DNA of 33,711 nt, taken from NCBI RefSeq assembly GCF_004682045.1, contig NZ_QUZT01000071.1, positions 1 through 33,711 of the forward strand, in the 5' to 3' direction. The position numbers and the translations under genes were made by a program. The notes under the pieces are model-generated. The model ran no database searches. It was not told where the DNA came from and saw only the letters and a program-made list of their open reading frames with translations. The stretch is from Pseudomonas nabeulensis (lineage in GTDB: Bacteria > Pseudomonadota > Gammaproteobacteria > Pseudomonadales > Pseudomonadaceae). Each line of letters opens with the position of its first letter. The first letter of the stretch is position 1. This document shows positions 1 through 8,648 of the stretch, in pieces.

Positions 1-74
1 CCGATAGCGGTGTATCAGTGTCAGATGTGCTGACTGACACACCGCTATCGGGGGCAAGCCCCCTCCCACATTTT
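1..74. repeat. REP pair, left copy cut by window edge
   Basis: A complementary pair of segments, CCGATAGCGGTGT at 1-13 and ACACCGCTATCGG, is followed by the REP core GGGGCAAGCCCCCTCCCACA ending near 70. The left member of the pair runs off the window. It lies just downstream of the last gene of the polyamine operon, where it may stabilise the 3' end of the transcript. The arrangement matches the facing pairs at 4299, 20041 and 33589. Confidence 0.85.
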
Positions 75-88
75 GATCACACCAGTCT

Positions 89-973
89 TTAGACCGGTGC
101 AGCCGCCCGGCGCTTATCCGGCTGCTGCCAACCATCCGCCGCCGCTTCTTCGATGGCTTGCTGGATGGCCTTCTTGCGCATTTCTTCGGCACGACGGCTG
201 AAGAACCACACCAGGAACGTCACCAGCGACACCGCCAACAGAATCAGGCTGGCCACGGCGTTGATCTCGGGTTTGACCCCAAGGCGCACCGCCGAGAACA
301 CTTCCATCGGCAAGGTGGTCGAGCCGGGGCCCGATACGAAGCTGGCCAATACCAGGTCATCGAGGGACAGCGCGAACGACATCATGCCGCCCGCCGCCAA
401 CGACGGCGCGATCATCGGGATGGTGATCAGGAAGAACACCTTCCACGGCCGTGCGCCCAAGTCCATCGCCGCTTCTTCAATCGACAGGTCCAGCTCACGC
501 AAGCGCGCCGACACCACCACCGCCACATACGCCGCGCAGAACGTGGTGTGGGCGATCCAGATGGTGACAATGCCACGCTCTTGCGGCCAGCCGATCATCT
601 GCGCCATGGCCACGAACAGCAGCAACAGCGACAGGCCAGTGATCACTTCCGGCATCACCAACGGCGCCGTCACCAGGCCGCCGAACAACGTGCGGCCCTT
701 GAACCGGCTGATACGCGTCAGCACGAAGGCCGCCAAGGTTCCCAGCGCTACCGCCGCCACCGCCGTGTAGCAGGCGATTTCCAGGGAGCGCATCACCGAG
801 CCCATCAACTGGGTGTTGTCCAAAAGGCCCACGTACCACTTGATCGACCAACCGCCCCACACCGTCACCAGCTTGGATTCGTTGAACGAGTAGATCACCA
901 GGATCAGCATCGGCAGGTAGATGAACAGCAACCCCGCCACCAGCATGAAGCTTGAGAAACTGACGCGCTTCAT
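89..973 (-). CDS. spuH: Polyamine ABC transporter permease SpuH/PotI
   Basis: Inner-membrane permease of the putrescine/spermidine importer and partner of SpuG, 294 residues. Hydrophobic segments begin near residues 10-30 (MLVAGLLFIYLPMLILVIYSF). The cytoplasmic EAA loop, which docks on the ATPase, reads EAAMDLGARPWKVF near residues 165-180. The C-terminal tail is charged and alanine-rich. The start ATG (971-973) overlaps the spuG stop as ATGA, so the two are translationally coupled. It is the last gene of the operon, and a REP pair follows. Membership of the PotI/SpuH family is clear from sequence and gene order. Substrate range is inferred from the neighbours. Confidence 0.95.
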   Translation of the reverse strand: MKRVSFSSFMLVAGLLFIYLPMLILVIYSFNESKLVTVWGGWSIKWYVGLLDNTQLMGSVMRSLEIACYTAVAAVALGTLAAFVLTRISRFKGRTLFGGLVTAPLVMPEVITGLSLLLLFVAMAQMIGWPQERGIVTIWIAHTTFCAAYVAVVVSARLRELDLSIEEAAMDLGARPWKVFFLITIPMIAPSLAAGGMMSFALSLDDLVLASFVSGPGSTTLPMEVFSAVRLGVKPEINAVASLILLAVSLVTFLVWFFSRRAEEMRKKAIQQAIEEAAADGWQQPDKRRAAAPV

Positions 974-1890
974 ATCTTGCCCTCCATCTCTTTGGCTTGG
1001 CTGCGGTTGAACAGGATGATCGGCACGATCAGGATCGCCAGCATCACCACCGCCAGGGCAGAGGCCACCGGCCAGTCACGGTTGTTGAAGAACTCTTGCC
1101 ACAACACTTTACCGATCATCAGGGTTTCCGGGCCGCCCAGCAGTTCCGGAATCACGAACTCGCCCACCACCGGGATAAACACCAGCATGCAGCCGGCGAT
1201 GATGCCGTTCTTGGACAGCGGCACGGTGATTTTCCAGAAGCTGTTGAAGGTGCTCGAGCCCAGGTCCGACGCGGCTTCCAGCAGGCTCTGGTCGTGCTTC
1301 ACCAGGTTGGCGTACAACGGCAGGATCATGAACGGCAGGTACGAATACACCACGCCGATATACACCGCGATGTTGGTGTTGAGGATCTGCAGCGGTTCGT
1401 TGATCAACCCCATGGACATCAGGAAGCCATTGAGCAAACCGTTGTTGCTGAGGATGCCCATCCACGCGTACACGCGGATCAGGATCGCGGTCCAGGTCGG
1501 CATCATGATCAGCAGCACCAGCACGGTCTGCATCTCTTTGCGCGCGGTGGCAATGGCGTAGGCCATCGGATAGCCGATCAACAGGCACAGCAGCGTGCTG
1601 AAGAACGCCATTTTCAGCGAGCCCAGGTAGGCGGCGATGTACAGCTCATCGCCCGCCAGCAGGCTGTAGTTGGCCAGGTTCAACACCACCTGCAACTTTT
1701 GCTCAACGTAGGTGTAGATCTCGGTGTACGGCGGGATCGCCACGTCGGCTTCGGCAAAGCTGATTTTCAGGACGATGAAAAACGGCAGGGCGAAAAACAG
1801 GAACAGCCACAGGAACGGAATCCCGATGACCACCTGCTTGCCGCTGGGCACGATGCGCTGCAAGCGGCGCTTGAGCTTTTTTGTATTCAT
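970..1890 (-). CDS. spuG: Polyamine ABC transporter permease SpuG/PotH
   Basis: First permease of the polyamine importer, 306 residues from the chosen ATG at 1888-1890 (MNTKKLKRRLQ). A longer frame reaches 1926, but its extra residues lie inside spuF. The chosen ATG overlaps the spuF stop as ATGA, the same coupling seen at the next junction. The N-terminus is basic, then a strong membrane segment follows (IPFLWLFLFFALPFFIVLKI). The EAA loop reads EAASDLGSSTFNSFWKITVP. A large periplasmic loop near residues 45-85 is typical of PotH. The protein should form a heterodimer with SpuH. Confidence 0.95.
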   Translation of the reverse strand: MNTKKLKRRLQRIVPSGKQVVIGIPFLWLFLFFALPFFIVLKISFAEADVAIPPYTEIYTYVEQKLQVVLNLANYSLLAGDELYIAAYLGSLKMAFFSTLLCLLIGYPMAYAIATARKEMQTVLVLLIMMPTWTAILIRVYAWMGILSNNGLLNGFLMSMGLINEPLQILNTNIAVYIGVVYSYLPFMILPLYANLVKHDQSLLEAASDLGSSTFNSFWKITVPLSKNGIIAGCMLVFIPVVGEFVIPELLGGPETLMIGKVLWQEFFNNRDWPVASALAVVMLAILIVPIILFNRSQAKEMEGKI

Positions 1891-3029
1891 GAGCGCAGCA
1901 CCACGCCGCTGTCGTCTTCCCACCACACGTACACCTGGTCACCCCAGGTTGGGCGCTGGCCACGGCGCTCGGCGTTGGCGACAAAGGACTGCACCAGCTT
2001 GCCGCTCGGCAGTTCCACGTAGAACACCGAGTGGCCGCCCAGGTAGGCGATGTCGTGCACCTTGCCGCTGGACCAGTTGTGCTCGCAGGTCGGCATTTCA
2101 GACGTCACCAGAAGTTTTTCCGGGCGAATGGCGTAGGTCACCGACTTGTCTTCCACCGAGGTGGCGATGCCGTAGCCCACGTAGATGTCACGGTCCAGGT
2201 CCGGGCACTTGAGCACCGCGTGGCCTTCGGCGTCGTCCACCACCTGGGTTTCGAAGATGTTGACGTTGCCGATGAACTCGCACACCAGGCGGCTGGTAGG
2301 CGTTTCGTAGATGTCGATCGGGCTGCCGATCTGCGCGATCCAGCCCAGGTGCATGATCGCGATGCGCTCGGCCATGGTCATGGCCTCTTCCTGGTCGTGG
2401 GTCACCATCACGCAGGTCACGCCGACGCGCTCGATGATCTCTACCAGTTCCAGCTGCATCTGCGAACGCAGTTTCTTGTCCAGCGCGCCCATGGGCTCAT
2501 CGAGCAGCAGCAGTTTCGGGCGCTTGGCCAGGGAGCGGGCCAGGGCGACACGCTGACGCTGACCACCGGACAACTGGTGCGGCTTGCGCTTGGCGTACTG
2601 GCTCATCTGCACCAGCTTGAGCATCTCGGCCACGCGGGCATCGACCTCAGCCTTGGGGATCTTGTCCTGTTGCAGGCCAAACGCGATGTTCTGCGCCACG
2701 GTCATGTGGGGGAACAAGGCGTAGGACTGGAACATCATGTTGATCGGCCGCTCGTAGGGCGGCATGTCGGTGATGTCCACACCGTCCAGGTAGATGCGGC
2801 CCTCGGTTGGGCGCTCAAAGCCTGCGAGCATGCGCAGCAGGGTGGACTTGCCAGAACCCGAACCGCCGAGCAAGGCGAAGATCTCACCTTTCTTGATTTC
2901 CAGGGACACGTCGTCCACGGCAATCGTCTCGTCGAATTTCTTCGTGACCCGGTCGATTTTGACCAGCACCTTCTTCGGTGTCTGGTCGCCCTCGAGGGCT
3001 TTTTTATAGGCGCCGGAGGCAACTGCCAT
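1887..3029 (-). CDS. spuF: Polyamine ABC transporter ATP-binding protein SpuF/PotG
   Basis: Cytoplasmic ATPase that drives polyamine import, 380 residues. Visible motifs are Walker A GGSGSGKST (55-63), Q-loop Gln101, signature LSGGQ (153-157), Walker B LLLLDE (173-178) and switch His211 in VTHDQEEAM. The region after about residue 240 is the TOBE-type C-terminal domain found in PotA/PotG ATPases. A good ribosome-binding site (AGGGAG) precedes the ATG at 3029. It sits between the binding protein spuE, across a short hairpin-bearing gap, and spuG, with which it overlaps. Confidence 0.96.
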   Translation of the reverse strand: MAVASGAYKKALEGDQTPKKVLVKIDRVTKKFDETIAVDDVSLEIKKGEIFALLGGSGSGKSTLLRMLAGFERPTEGRIYLDGVDITDMPPYERPINMMFQSYALFPHMTVAQNIAFGLQQDKIPKAEVDARVAEMLKLVQMSQYAKRKPHQLSGGQRQRVALARSLAKRPKLLLLDEPMGALDKKLRSQMQLELVEIIERVGVTCVMVTHDQEEAMTMAERIAIMHLGWIAQIGSPIDIYETPTSRLVCEFIGNVNIFETQVVDDAEGHAVLKCPDLDRDIYVGYGIATSVEDKSVTYAIRPEKLLVTSEMPTCEHNWSSGKVHDIAYLGGHSVFYVELPSGKLVQSFVANAERRGQRPTWGDQVYVWWEDDSGVVLRS

Positions 3030-3056
3030 TTACGAAACTCCCTAAAAAACGGTGCA

Positions 3057-3077
3057 GTTCGCCCGAGGCGGGCGAAC
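3057..3077. other. Hairpin in the spuE-spuF gap
   Basis: Inverted repeat GTTCGCCC / GGGCGAAC with a 5-base loop, in the 65-base gap between spuE and spuF. No T-run follows it on the minus strand, so it is not a standard terminator. It may slow degradation of the upstream binding-protein mRNA or cause partial termination. Confidence 0.55.
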
Positions 3078-3094
3078 CCAGGATAGTTTGAGCC

Positions 3095-4189
3095 TTACTT
3101 GCCCGTCTTGACCTTGGTCCAGCTACGGGTCATCAAACGCTGCACTTTCGGGGGTAGCTCGAAGTTGACAAAAGTCCGGTCGAGAACCGCCTGCGGTGGG
3201 TAAACCGCTTCGTCGGTGCGTATCGATTGCTCCATCAGTTTGTCCGCCCCTGGGTTAGGGTTGGCGTAACCGACATAGTCACTGACCTGGGCGATCACCT
3301 CAGGTTGCAGCAAATAATTGATGAAGGCGTGGGCTTCCTTGACGTTGCTCGCATCCTTGGGGATCGCCAACACGTCAAACCACAGGTTGCCGCCTTCTTT
3401 CGGGATCACGTAGGCGATGTTCACGCCTTTGCCGGCCTCTGCCGCACGGGCCTTGGCCTGGAACACATCGCCAGAGAACCCGGCAGCCACGCAGATATTG
3501 CCGTTGGCCAGGTCGGAGATGTATTTGGACGAATGGAAATAGGTCACGTAGGGCCGCACTTTGAGCAGCTTCTCTTCGGCCTTCTTGTAGTCGTCGGGGT
3601 TGGTGCTGTTCGGGTTCAGGCCCATGTAGTTGAGCACCGCCGGGAGCATTTCATCGGCCGAGTCCATGAACGACACGCCGCAAGTGGCGAGCTTCTTCAT
3701 GTTCTCCGGCTCGAACAGCACGGCCCAGGAGTCGATATGGTCGACGCCCAGCACTTCTTTCACTTTGTCGACGTTGTAACCGATGCCATTGGTGCCCCAC
3801 AGGTACGGCACGGAGTACTGGTTGCCGGGGTCGTTCTTTTCCAGGCGTTTAAGCAGCGCCGGGTCGAGGTTTGAATAGTTGGTCAGCAACGACCTGTCGA
3901 GTTTCTGGAACGCCCCGGCCTTGATCTGCTTGCCGAGGAAGTGGTTGGACGGCACGACCACGTCGTAGCCGGTGCGCCCGGCCAGCAACTTGCCTTCCAG
4001 GGTTTCGTTGGAGTCGAACACGTCGTACACGGGCTTGATGCCGCTGGCCTTTTCAAAGTTGGCCAGGGTGTCGGTGCCGATGTAGTCCGACCAGTTATAA
4101 ATATGCACCGTCGGTGCGGCCTGCACGCTCAACGTCAGCGTGATACCTGCACCCACCAGCATGGCTTTGCGAAATAAAGAAATTGGCAA
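3095..4189 (-). CDS. spuE: Periplasmic polyamine-binding protein SpuE (PotF family)
   Basis: Solute-binding protein of the polyamine importer, 364 residues. A Sec signal peptide ends near VQAAP (residues 23-26), followed by VHIYNWSDYIGTDTL, the conserved N-terminal signature of PotF/SpuD/SpuE. It is a paralogue of the next gene upstream, sharing YNWSDYI, VFDSNETLE and FHSSKYISDLANGNICVA. By order it corresponds to SpuE, which in P. aeruginosa prefers spermidine; that specificity is known for the family and not read from this sequence. The start is a TTG at 4187-4189 preceded by GAGG. The first ATG, eight codons further in, has no ribosome-binding site. Confidence 0.92.
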   Translation of the reverse strand: MPISLFRKAMLVGAGITLTLSVQAAPTVHIYNWSDYIGTDTLANFEKASGIKPVYDVFDSNETLEGKLLAGRTGYDVVVPSNHFLGKQIKAGAFQKLDRSLLTNYSNLDPALLKRLEKNDPGNQYSVPYLWGTNGIGYNVDKVKEVLGVDHIDSWAVLFEPENMKKLATCGVSFMDSADEMLPAVLNYMGLNPNSTNPDDYKKAEEKLLKVRPYVTYFHSSKYISDLANGNICVAAGFSGDVFQAKARAAEAGKGVNIAYVIPKEGGNLWFDVLAIPKDASNVKEAHAFINYLLQPEVIAQVSDYVGYANPNPGADKLMEQSIRTDEAVYPPQAVLDRTFVNFELPPKVQRLMTRSWTKVKTGK

Positions 4190-4298
4190 GTGGAGGTCCT
4201 CTTAAATAGTTGGGCCTGAAAGTTGTTGCCCGGCAACAAAACCGGCGCGCAACTTACCCTCGATAAACCGATCCGGCAAAACTTTCTGTCATTTAATT

Positions 4299-4419
4299 TG
4301 TAGGAGCGAGCTGGGGTGGGAGGGGGCTTGCCCCCGATGGCGGTGTATCAACAACAGATTCAGTGCCTGACACTCCGCTATCGGGGGCAAGCCCCCTCCC
4401 ACACAAGCTCGCTCCTACA
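4299..4419. repeat. Nested REP pair with outer 14-bp inverted repeat
   Basis: Two facing REPs (GTGGGAGGGGGCTTGCCCCCGAT from 4316; the reverse form from about 4375 to 4404) lie between perfect 14-bp outer arms, TGTAGGAGCGAGCT (4299-4312) and AGCTCGCTCCTACA (4406-4419). The outer arms look like half of a second Pseudomonas REP family. The whole structure lies between spuD and spuE inside the operon and should fold into a long branched hairpin in the transcript. Confidence 0.9.
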
Positions 4420-4430
4420 GGGTTACAGCC

Positions 4431-5540
4431 TTACTTGCCCGATTTGATCTTGGTCCAGCTGCGTGTCATTTCACGCTGGGTGGCAGCCGGCAAGTCAGCA
4501 ATAGCATAGAGCTTGGCTTGCACGTCCGCTGGCGGGTAGATGCCTGGGTCGCTGGTGATGGATTTGTCCACCAGTGCAGTGGCTTTCTCGTTACCGTTCG
4601 GGAAGTGCACGGCGTTGGTGATTTCTGCCATGACTTTAGGTTCAAGCAGGTAGTTCATGAACTTGTAGGCGGCCTCGACGTTTTCGGCATCTTTAGGGAT
4701 GGCGACCATGTCGAAGAAGCTGCCAGCACCTTCTTTCGGAATGTCGTAGGCCACTTTGACCTTGCCACCGGCTTCGGCCGCGCGGGACTTGGCTTGTTCG
4801 ATGTCACCCGAGTAACCCACGGCCACGCAGATGTTGCCGTTGGCCAGGTCGGAGATGTACTTGGACGAGTGGAAGTAGCCAATCGATGGGCGCAGCTTGA
4901 GGAACAGGTCCTCGGCTTGCTTGAGGTCAGCCTTTTTCTGGGTGTCGGTTGGCAGGCCCAGGTAGTGCAGCGCCACCGGCAGCATTTCGGTTGGCGAATC
5001 GAGGAAGCTCACGCCGCAGCTTTTCAGCTTGGCGATGTTTTCAGGCTTGAGCAGCACGTCCCACGAGTCGATCTTGTCCACGCCCAGCGCAGCCTTGACC
5101 TTCTCCGGGTTGTAGCCGATGCCGATGGAGCCCCACATGTACGGGAAGGCGTGCTTGTTGTCCGGGTCGCTGACCGACACGGCTTTAAGCAGAGACTTGT
5201 TCAGGTTGTCGTAGTTGGACAGCTTGGACTTGTCCAGCTCCTGGTAGACACCGGCCTTGATCTGCTTGGCGAGGAAGTTGTTCGACGGTACGACGATGTC
5301 ATAACCGGACTTGCCTGCCAGCAACTTGGCTTCCAGGGTTTCGTTGCTGTCGAAAACGTCGTACACCACTTTGATGCCCGACTCTTTTTCAAAGTTGGCG
5401 ATGGTGTCCGGTGCAATGTAGTCGGACCAGTTGTAGACGTGCAGGACTTTATCGTCTGCCTGGGCCGCGCCCGCCATTGCGCCCATCAGGGACAAGGCGA
5501 GGAGGGTCTTGCCAGCGTTCTTCAAACCTAATGCCTTCAT
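4431..5540 (-). CDS. spuD: Periplasmic polyamine-binding protein SpuD (PotF family)
   Basis: First binding protein of the importer, 369 residues from ATG 5538-5540 (MKALGLKNAG). A longer frame begins at a TTG at 5555, but GGAG is spaced correctly for the ATG. The signal peptide ends near AAQADD, then KVLHVYNWSDYIAPDTI follows. By order (spuC-spuD-spuE) it corresponds to P. aeruginosa SpuD, the putrescine-preferring protein. It is closely similar to the adjacent SpuE, so the pair arose by tandem duplication. The two are separated by a large REP structure and preceded by a hairpin after spuC, which suggests that SpuD and SpuE amounts are set separately from the catabolic genes. Confidence 0.93.
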   Translation of the reverse strand: MKALGLKNAGKTLLALSLMGAMAGAAQADDKVLHVYNWSDYIAPDTIANFEKESGIKVVYDVFDSNETLEAKLLAGKSGYDIVVPSNNFLAKQIKAGVYQELDKSKLSNYDNLNKSLLKAVSVSDPDNKHAFPYMWGSIGIGYNPEKVKAALGVDKIDSWDVLLKPENIAKLKSCGVSFLDSPTEMLPVALHYLGLPTDTQKKADLKQAEDLFLKLRPSIGYFHSSKYISDLANGNICVAVGYSGDIEQAKSRAAEAGGKVKVAYDIPKEGAGSFFDMVAIPKDAENVEAAYKFMNYLLEPKVMAEITNAVHFPNGNEKATALVDKSITSDPGIYPPADVQAKLYAIADLPAATQREMTRSWTKIKSGK

Positions 5541-5675
5541 TTGGTGATGCTCCAATTTTTTCTTTTTTGGGCCACAAGCGTTCTATGTTGAGTAGCCCAG
5601 CCAAAGGGCAACAAAACAGGGCGACAGTCTGGCAAGTTCCGAGGCCGGCTTTCAACCAAAGCCTCATCTATAACT

Positions 5676-5714
5676 GCTCAGCACGCAGCGCCCGAAAGCC
5701 GTTGCGTGCTGAGC
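5676..5714. other. Strong hairpin after spuC
   Basis: Perfect 12-bp arms GCTCAGCACGCA (5676-5687) and TGCGTGCTGAGC (5703-5714) with a 15-base loop, only 7 bases past the spuC stop. No T-run follows on the minus strand. It may be an RNA-stabilising 3' structure, a processing site, or a factor-dependent attenuator separating spuBC from spuDEFGH. Confidence 0.7.
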
Positions 5715-5721
5715 CTAGCAC

Positions 5722-7086
5722 TTAGCCCTGCAATGCCGCCAAAGTCAGGTCCAGGCACTGGCGAGCCTTGCTTACCAGCTCGTCAATCTCGGCCTTGCTG
5801 ATCACCAGCGGCGGCGAAATGATCATGGTGTCGCCCACGGCGCGCATGATCAGGCCATTCTCGAAGCAGAACGTCCGGCAGATCATGCCGGCGCCCTTGC
5901 CTTCGTAACGTTTGCGCGTGGCCTTGTCCTGCACCAGCTCAATCGCCCCCAGCATGCCCACACCGCGAACTTCGCCCACCAGCGGATGATCAGCCAGTTC
6001 CCTCAGACGTTTCTGCAAATACGGTGCCGTTTCGTCATGCACGCGGCTGACGATTTTTTCATCGCGCATGATGCGGATGTTTTCCAGGGCCACCGCGGCG
6101 GCCACCGGGTGGCCGGAGTAGGTGAAGCCGTGGTTGAAATCACCGCCTTCGTTGAGCACGTCCACCACTTCATCGCGCACGATCAGGCCGCCCATGGGGA
6201 TGTAACCCGAGGTCAGGCCCTTGGCGATGGTCATCATGTGCGGCTTGAGGTCATAGAAATCGCTACCGAACCACTCACCGGTCCGGCCGAAACCGCAGAT
6301 CACTTCATCGGCGATAAACAGGATGTCGTACTTGGCGAGGATTTCCTTGATGCGCGGCCAGTAGGTGGCCGGCGGCACGATCACGCCACCAGCACCCTGG
6401 ATCGGCTCCGCGATAAAGGCACCGACGGTGTCCACGCCCAGTTCGAGGATTTTCTCTTCCAGCTGGTTGGCCGCCCACACGCCGAATTCTTCCGGGCTCA
6501 TGTCGCCGCCTTCGCCAAACCAGTACGGCTGTGCGATGTGGGTGATGCCCGGGATCGGCAAATCGCCCTGTTCATGCATATACGTCATGCCGCCCAGGCT
6601 GGCGCCGGCCACGGTGGAGCCGTGGTAGCCATTCTTGCGGGCGATGATGGTTTTTTTGTTCGGCTGGCCTTTGATCGCCCAGTAGTGGCGGACCATGCGC
6701 AACATGGTGTCGTTGCCTTCGGAGCCGGAACCGGTGAAGAACACGTGGTTCATGCCGGCGGGTGCGATATCGGAGATGGCCTTGGCCAGTTCCAATACCG
6801 GCGGGTGAGCGGTCTGGAAGAACAGGTTGTAGTACGGCAGTTCTTTCATCTGCTTGGCGGCGGCGTCGGCCAGTTCATCGCGACCGTAACCGATCGCCAC
6901 GCACCACAGGCCGGCCATGCCGTCGAGGATCTTGTTGCCTTCGCTGTCCCACAGGTAGACGCCGTGGGCTTTGGTAATGATGCGTGGGCCTTTCTCTTTC
7001 AATTGCTTGAAGTCGCTGAACGGCGCCAGGTGGTGATCACTGCTCAAGGCTTGCCATTCACGGGTTTGCGGGTTGTTGCTGGACAT
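5722..7086 (-). CDS. spuC: Putrescine-pyruvate aminotransferase SpuC
   Basis: PLP-dependent class III aminotransferase, 454 residues. It converts putrescine and pyruvate to 4-aminobutyraldehyde and alanine, the transaminase route of putrescine use in Pseudomonas. Visible fold-type I features are the phosphate-binding GSGSEGND (119-126), the Asp260 region (IADEVICGFGRTGEW) and the Schiff-base lysine Lys289 in IAKGLTSGYIPMGG. AGGAG lies six bases before the ATG at 7086. It follows spuB by 58 bases in the same operon. The amine substrate is inferred from the operon; related enzymes also use cadaverine or other diamines. Confidence 0.93.
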   Translation of the reverse strand: MSSNNPQTREWQALSSDHHLAPFSDFKQLKEKGPRIITKAHGVYLWDSEGNKILDGMAGLWCVAIGYGRDELADAAAKQMKELPYYNLFFQTAHPPVLELAKAISDIAPAGMNHVFFTGSGSEGNDTMLRMVRHYWAIKGQPNKKTIIARKNGYHGSTVAGASLGGMTYMHEQGDLPIPGITHIAQPYWFGEGGDMSPEEFGVWAANQLEEKILELGVDTVGAFIAEPIQGAGGVIVPPATYWPRIKEILAKYDILFIADEVICGFGRTGEWFGSDFYDLKPHMMTIAKGLTSGYIPMGGLIVRDEVVDVLNEGGDFNHGFTYSGHPVAAAVALENIRIMRDEKIVSRVHDETAPYLQKRLRELADHPLVGEVRGVGMLGAIELVQDKATRKRYEGKGAGMICRTFCFENGLIMRAVGDTMIISPPLVISKAEIDELVSKARQCLDLTLAALQG

Positions 7087-7144
7087 ACCAAACTCCTAGA
7101 CTTTTCAGTGAAGGGCGCGCGGGTTGCCCCGTGCGCCCGGCGCA

Positions 7145-8503
7145 TCAGACGGCGAAGAGCAGGAATTCCCGCTCCCACGAACTGATCACGCGCTTGAAGT
7201 TTTCATGCTCGGCCCGCTTGACCGCGACGTAGCCTGTGATGAATTTCTGACCCAGGTATTTCTCGATGGTCTTGCTGTTTTCCATGCGTTCCAGGGCGTC
7301 TTCGATGGTCAACGGCAGGCGCAGGTTGCGTCGCTCGTAACCTCGACCCACCACCGGTGCGCTCGGGTTATGGCCTTCGACCATGCCGATAAAGCCACAC
7401 AGCAAACTGGCGGCAATCGCCAGGTACGGGTTGGCATCGGCACCCGGCAGGCGGTTTTCCACGCGGCGGTTCTGCGGGCCGGCATCCGGTACACGCAGGC
7501 CGACGGTGCGGTTTTCTTCGCCCCACTCCACGTTCACCGGCGCCGAAGTGTCGGGCAGGAAGCGACGGAACGAGTTCACGTTGGGGGCAAACAGCGGCAG
7601 CAATTCAGGGATGAACTTCTGCAGGCCGCCAATGTGGTTGAGGAACAGCTGGCTCATGGTCCCGTCTTCATTGGAGAAGACGTTCTTGCCGGTGGCGATG
7701 TCGATGATGCTCTGGTGCAGGTGCATTGCGCTGCCCGGCTCGCCGGTCATCGGCTTGGCCATGAAGGTGGCGGCCACGTCGTGCTTGAGGGCGGCTTCAC
7801 GCATGGTGCGCTTGAACACCAGGATCTGATCGGCCAGGGACAGCGCATCGCCGTGACGGAAGTTGATTTCCATCTGCGCAGTGCCGTCTTCGTGGATCAG
7901 GGTATCGAGGTCCAGCTCCTGCAGTTCGCACCAGTCGTAGACGTCTTCGAACAACGGATCGAATTCGTTGGCGGCTTCTATAGAGAAGGACTGGCGACCG
8001 GTCTCCGGGCGCCCGGAACGGCCAATCGGCGGTTGCAGCGGGAAGTCCGGGTCTTCGCAGCGCTTGGTCAGGTAGAACTCCATCTCCGGCGCCACGATGG
8101 GCTGCCAGCCTTTGTCGGCATAGAGCTTGAGGACTTTCTTGAGTACGTTGCGCGGCGACAGCTCGATGGGGTTGCCTTGCTTGTCGTAGGTGTCGTGGAT
8201 CACCTGGGCGGTGGGCTCGATGGCCCAGGGCACCAGGTACACCGCGTTCTGGTCGGGGCGGCAGATCATGTCGATGTCGGCCGGGTCGAGCAATTCGTAA
8301 TAGATGTCGTCTTCGACATAGTCGCCGGTCACGGTCTGCAACAGAACGCTCTCGGGCAGGCGCATGCCTTTTTCGGCGATGAACTTGTTGGTCGGCGAGA
8401 TCTTGCCACGGGTGATACCCGTGAGGTCGCCAATCATGCATTCGACTTCTGTGATCTTGTGGTCTTTCAACCAATCGGTGAGCTGGTCGAGGTTGTTACT
8501 CAT
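7145..8503 (-). CDS. spuB: Gamma-glutamylpolyamine synthetase SpuB (glutamine synthetase family)
   Basis: Glutamine synthetase-like ligase, 452 residues, that attaches glutamate to a polyamine amino group using ATP, the first step of the gamma-glutamylation route (PauA/PuuA type). Family features are the N-terminal beta-grasp (LTGITRGKISP), the metal-binding EMEFYL, the GEPGSAMHLHQS region, NSFRR and the C-terminal ENRLPGADANPYLAIA. The start is ATG 8501-8503 (MSNNLDQ) with GAGG upstream. An alternative 11 codons earlier lacks support. It is divergent from the paralogue spuI, and the gap between them carries a spuA remnant. Confidence 0.92.
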   Translation of the reverse strand: MSNNLDQLTDWLKDHKITEVECMIGDLTGITRGKISPTNKFIAEKGMRLPESVLLQTVTGDYVEDDIYYELLDPADIDMICRPDQNAVYLVPWAIEPTAQVIHDTYDKQGNPIELSPRNVLKKVLKLYADKGWQPIVAPEMEFYLTKRCEDPDFPLQPPIGRSGRPETGRQSFSIEAANEFDPLFEDVYDWCELQELDLDTLIHEDGTAQMEINFRHGDALSLADQILVFKRTMREAALKHDVAATFMAKPMTGEPGSAMHLHQSIIDIATGKNVFSNEDGTMSQLFLNHIGGLQKFIPELLPLFAPNVNSFRRFLPDTSAPVNVEWGEENRTVGLRVPDAGPQNRRVENRLPGADANPYLAIAASLLCGFIGMVEGHNPSAPVVGRGYERRNLRLPLTIEDALERMENSKTIEKYLGQKFITGYVAVKRAEHENFKRVISSWEREFLLFAV

Positions 8504-8555
8504 AAATGCCTCTGGGCTGGGTTTCCTGGCATCCATTAAAGGCCAGGCGTTGGTT

Positions 8556-8580
8556 GACGCAGCATCCGCGTCGTTTTTTT
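8556..8580 (+). terminator. Weak terminator-like hairpin facing spuB leader
   Basis: GACGC (8556-8560) and GCGTC (8568-8572) enclose a 7-base loop, followed by G and seven Ts (8574-8580) on the plus strand. This is the layout of a short intrinsic terminator reading away from spuB, but no plus-strand gene precedes it. It could stop antisense transcription, or simply be part of the spuB leader. Confidence 0.3.
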
Positions 8581-8648
8581 CGTTCAGGGTAGGAGCTTAC
8601 CTGCCATTTGTGGTGGTGTTGTATTACTCAAGCAAAAGCCGTGCAGAA

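Noticed and set aside
158..2022. Long plus-strand frames opposite spuFGH, rich in His, Arg and Gln
   Set aside because: They are antisense shadows of high-GC minus-strand genes whose motifs are intact. The low-complexity His/Gln/Arg composition is typical of such shadows.
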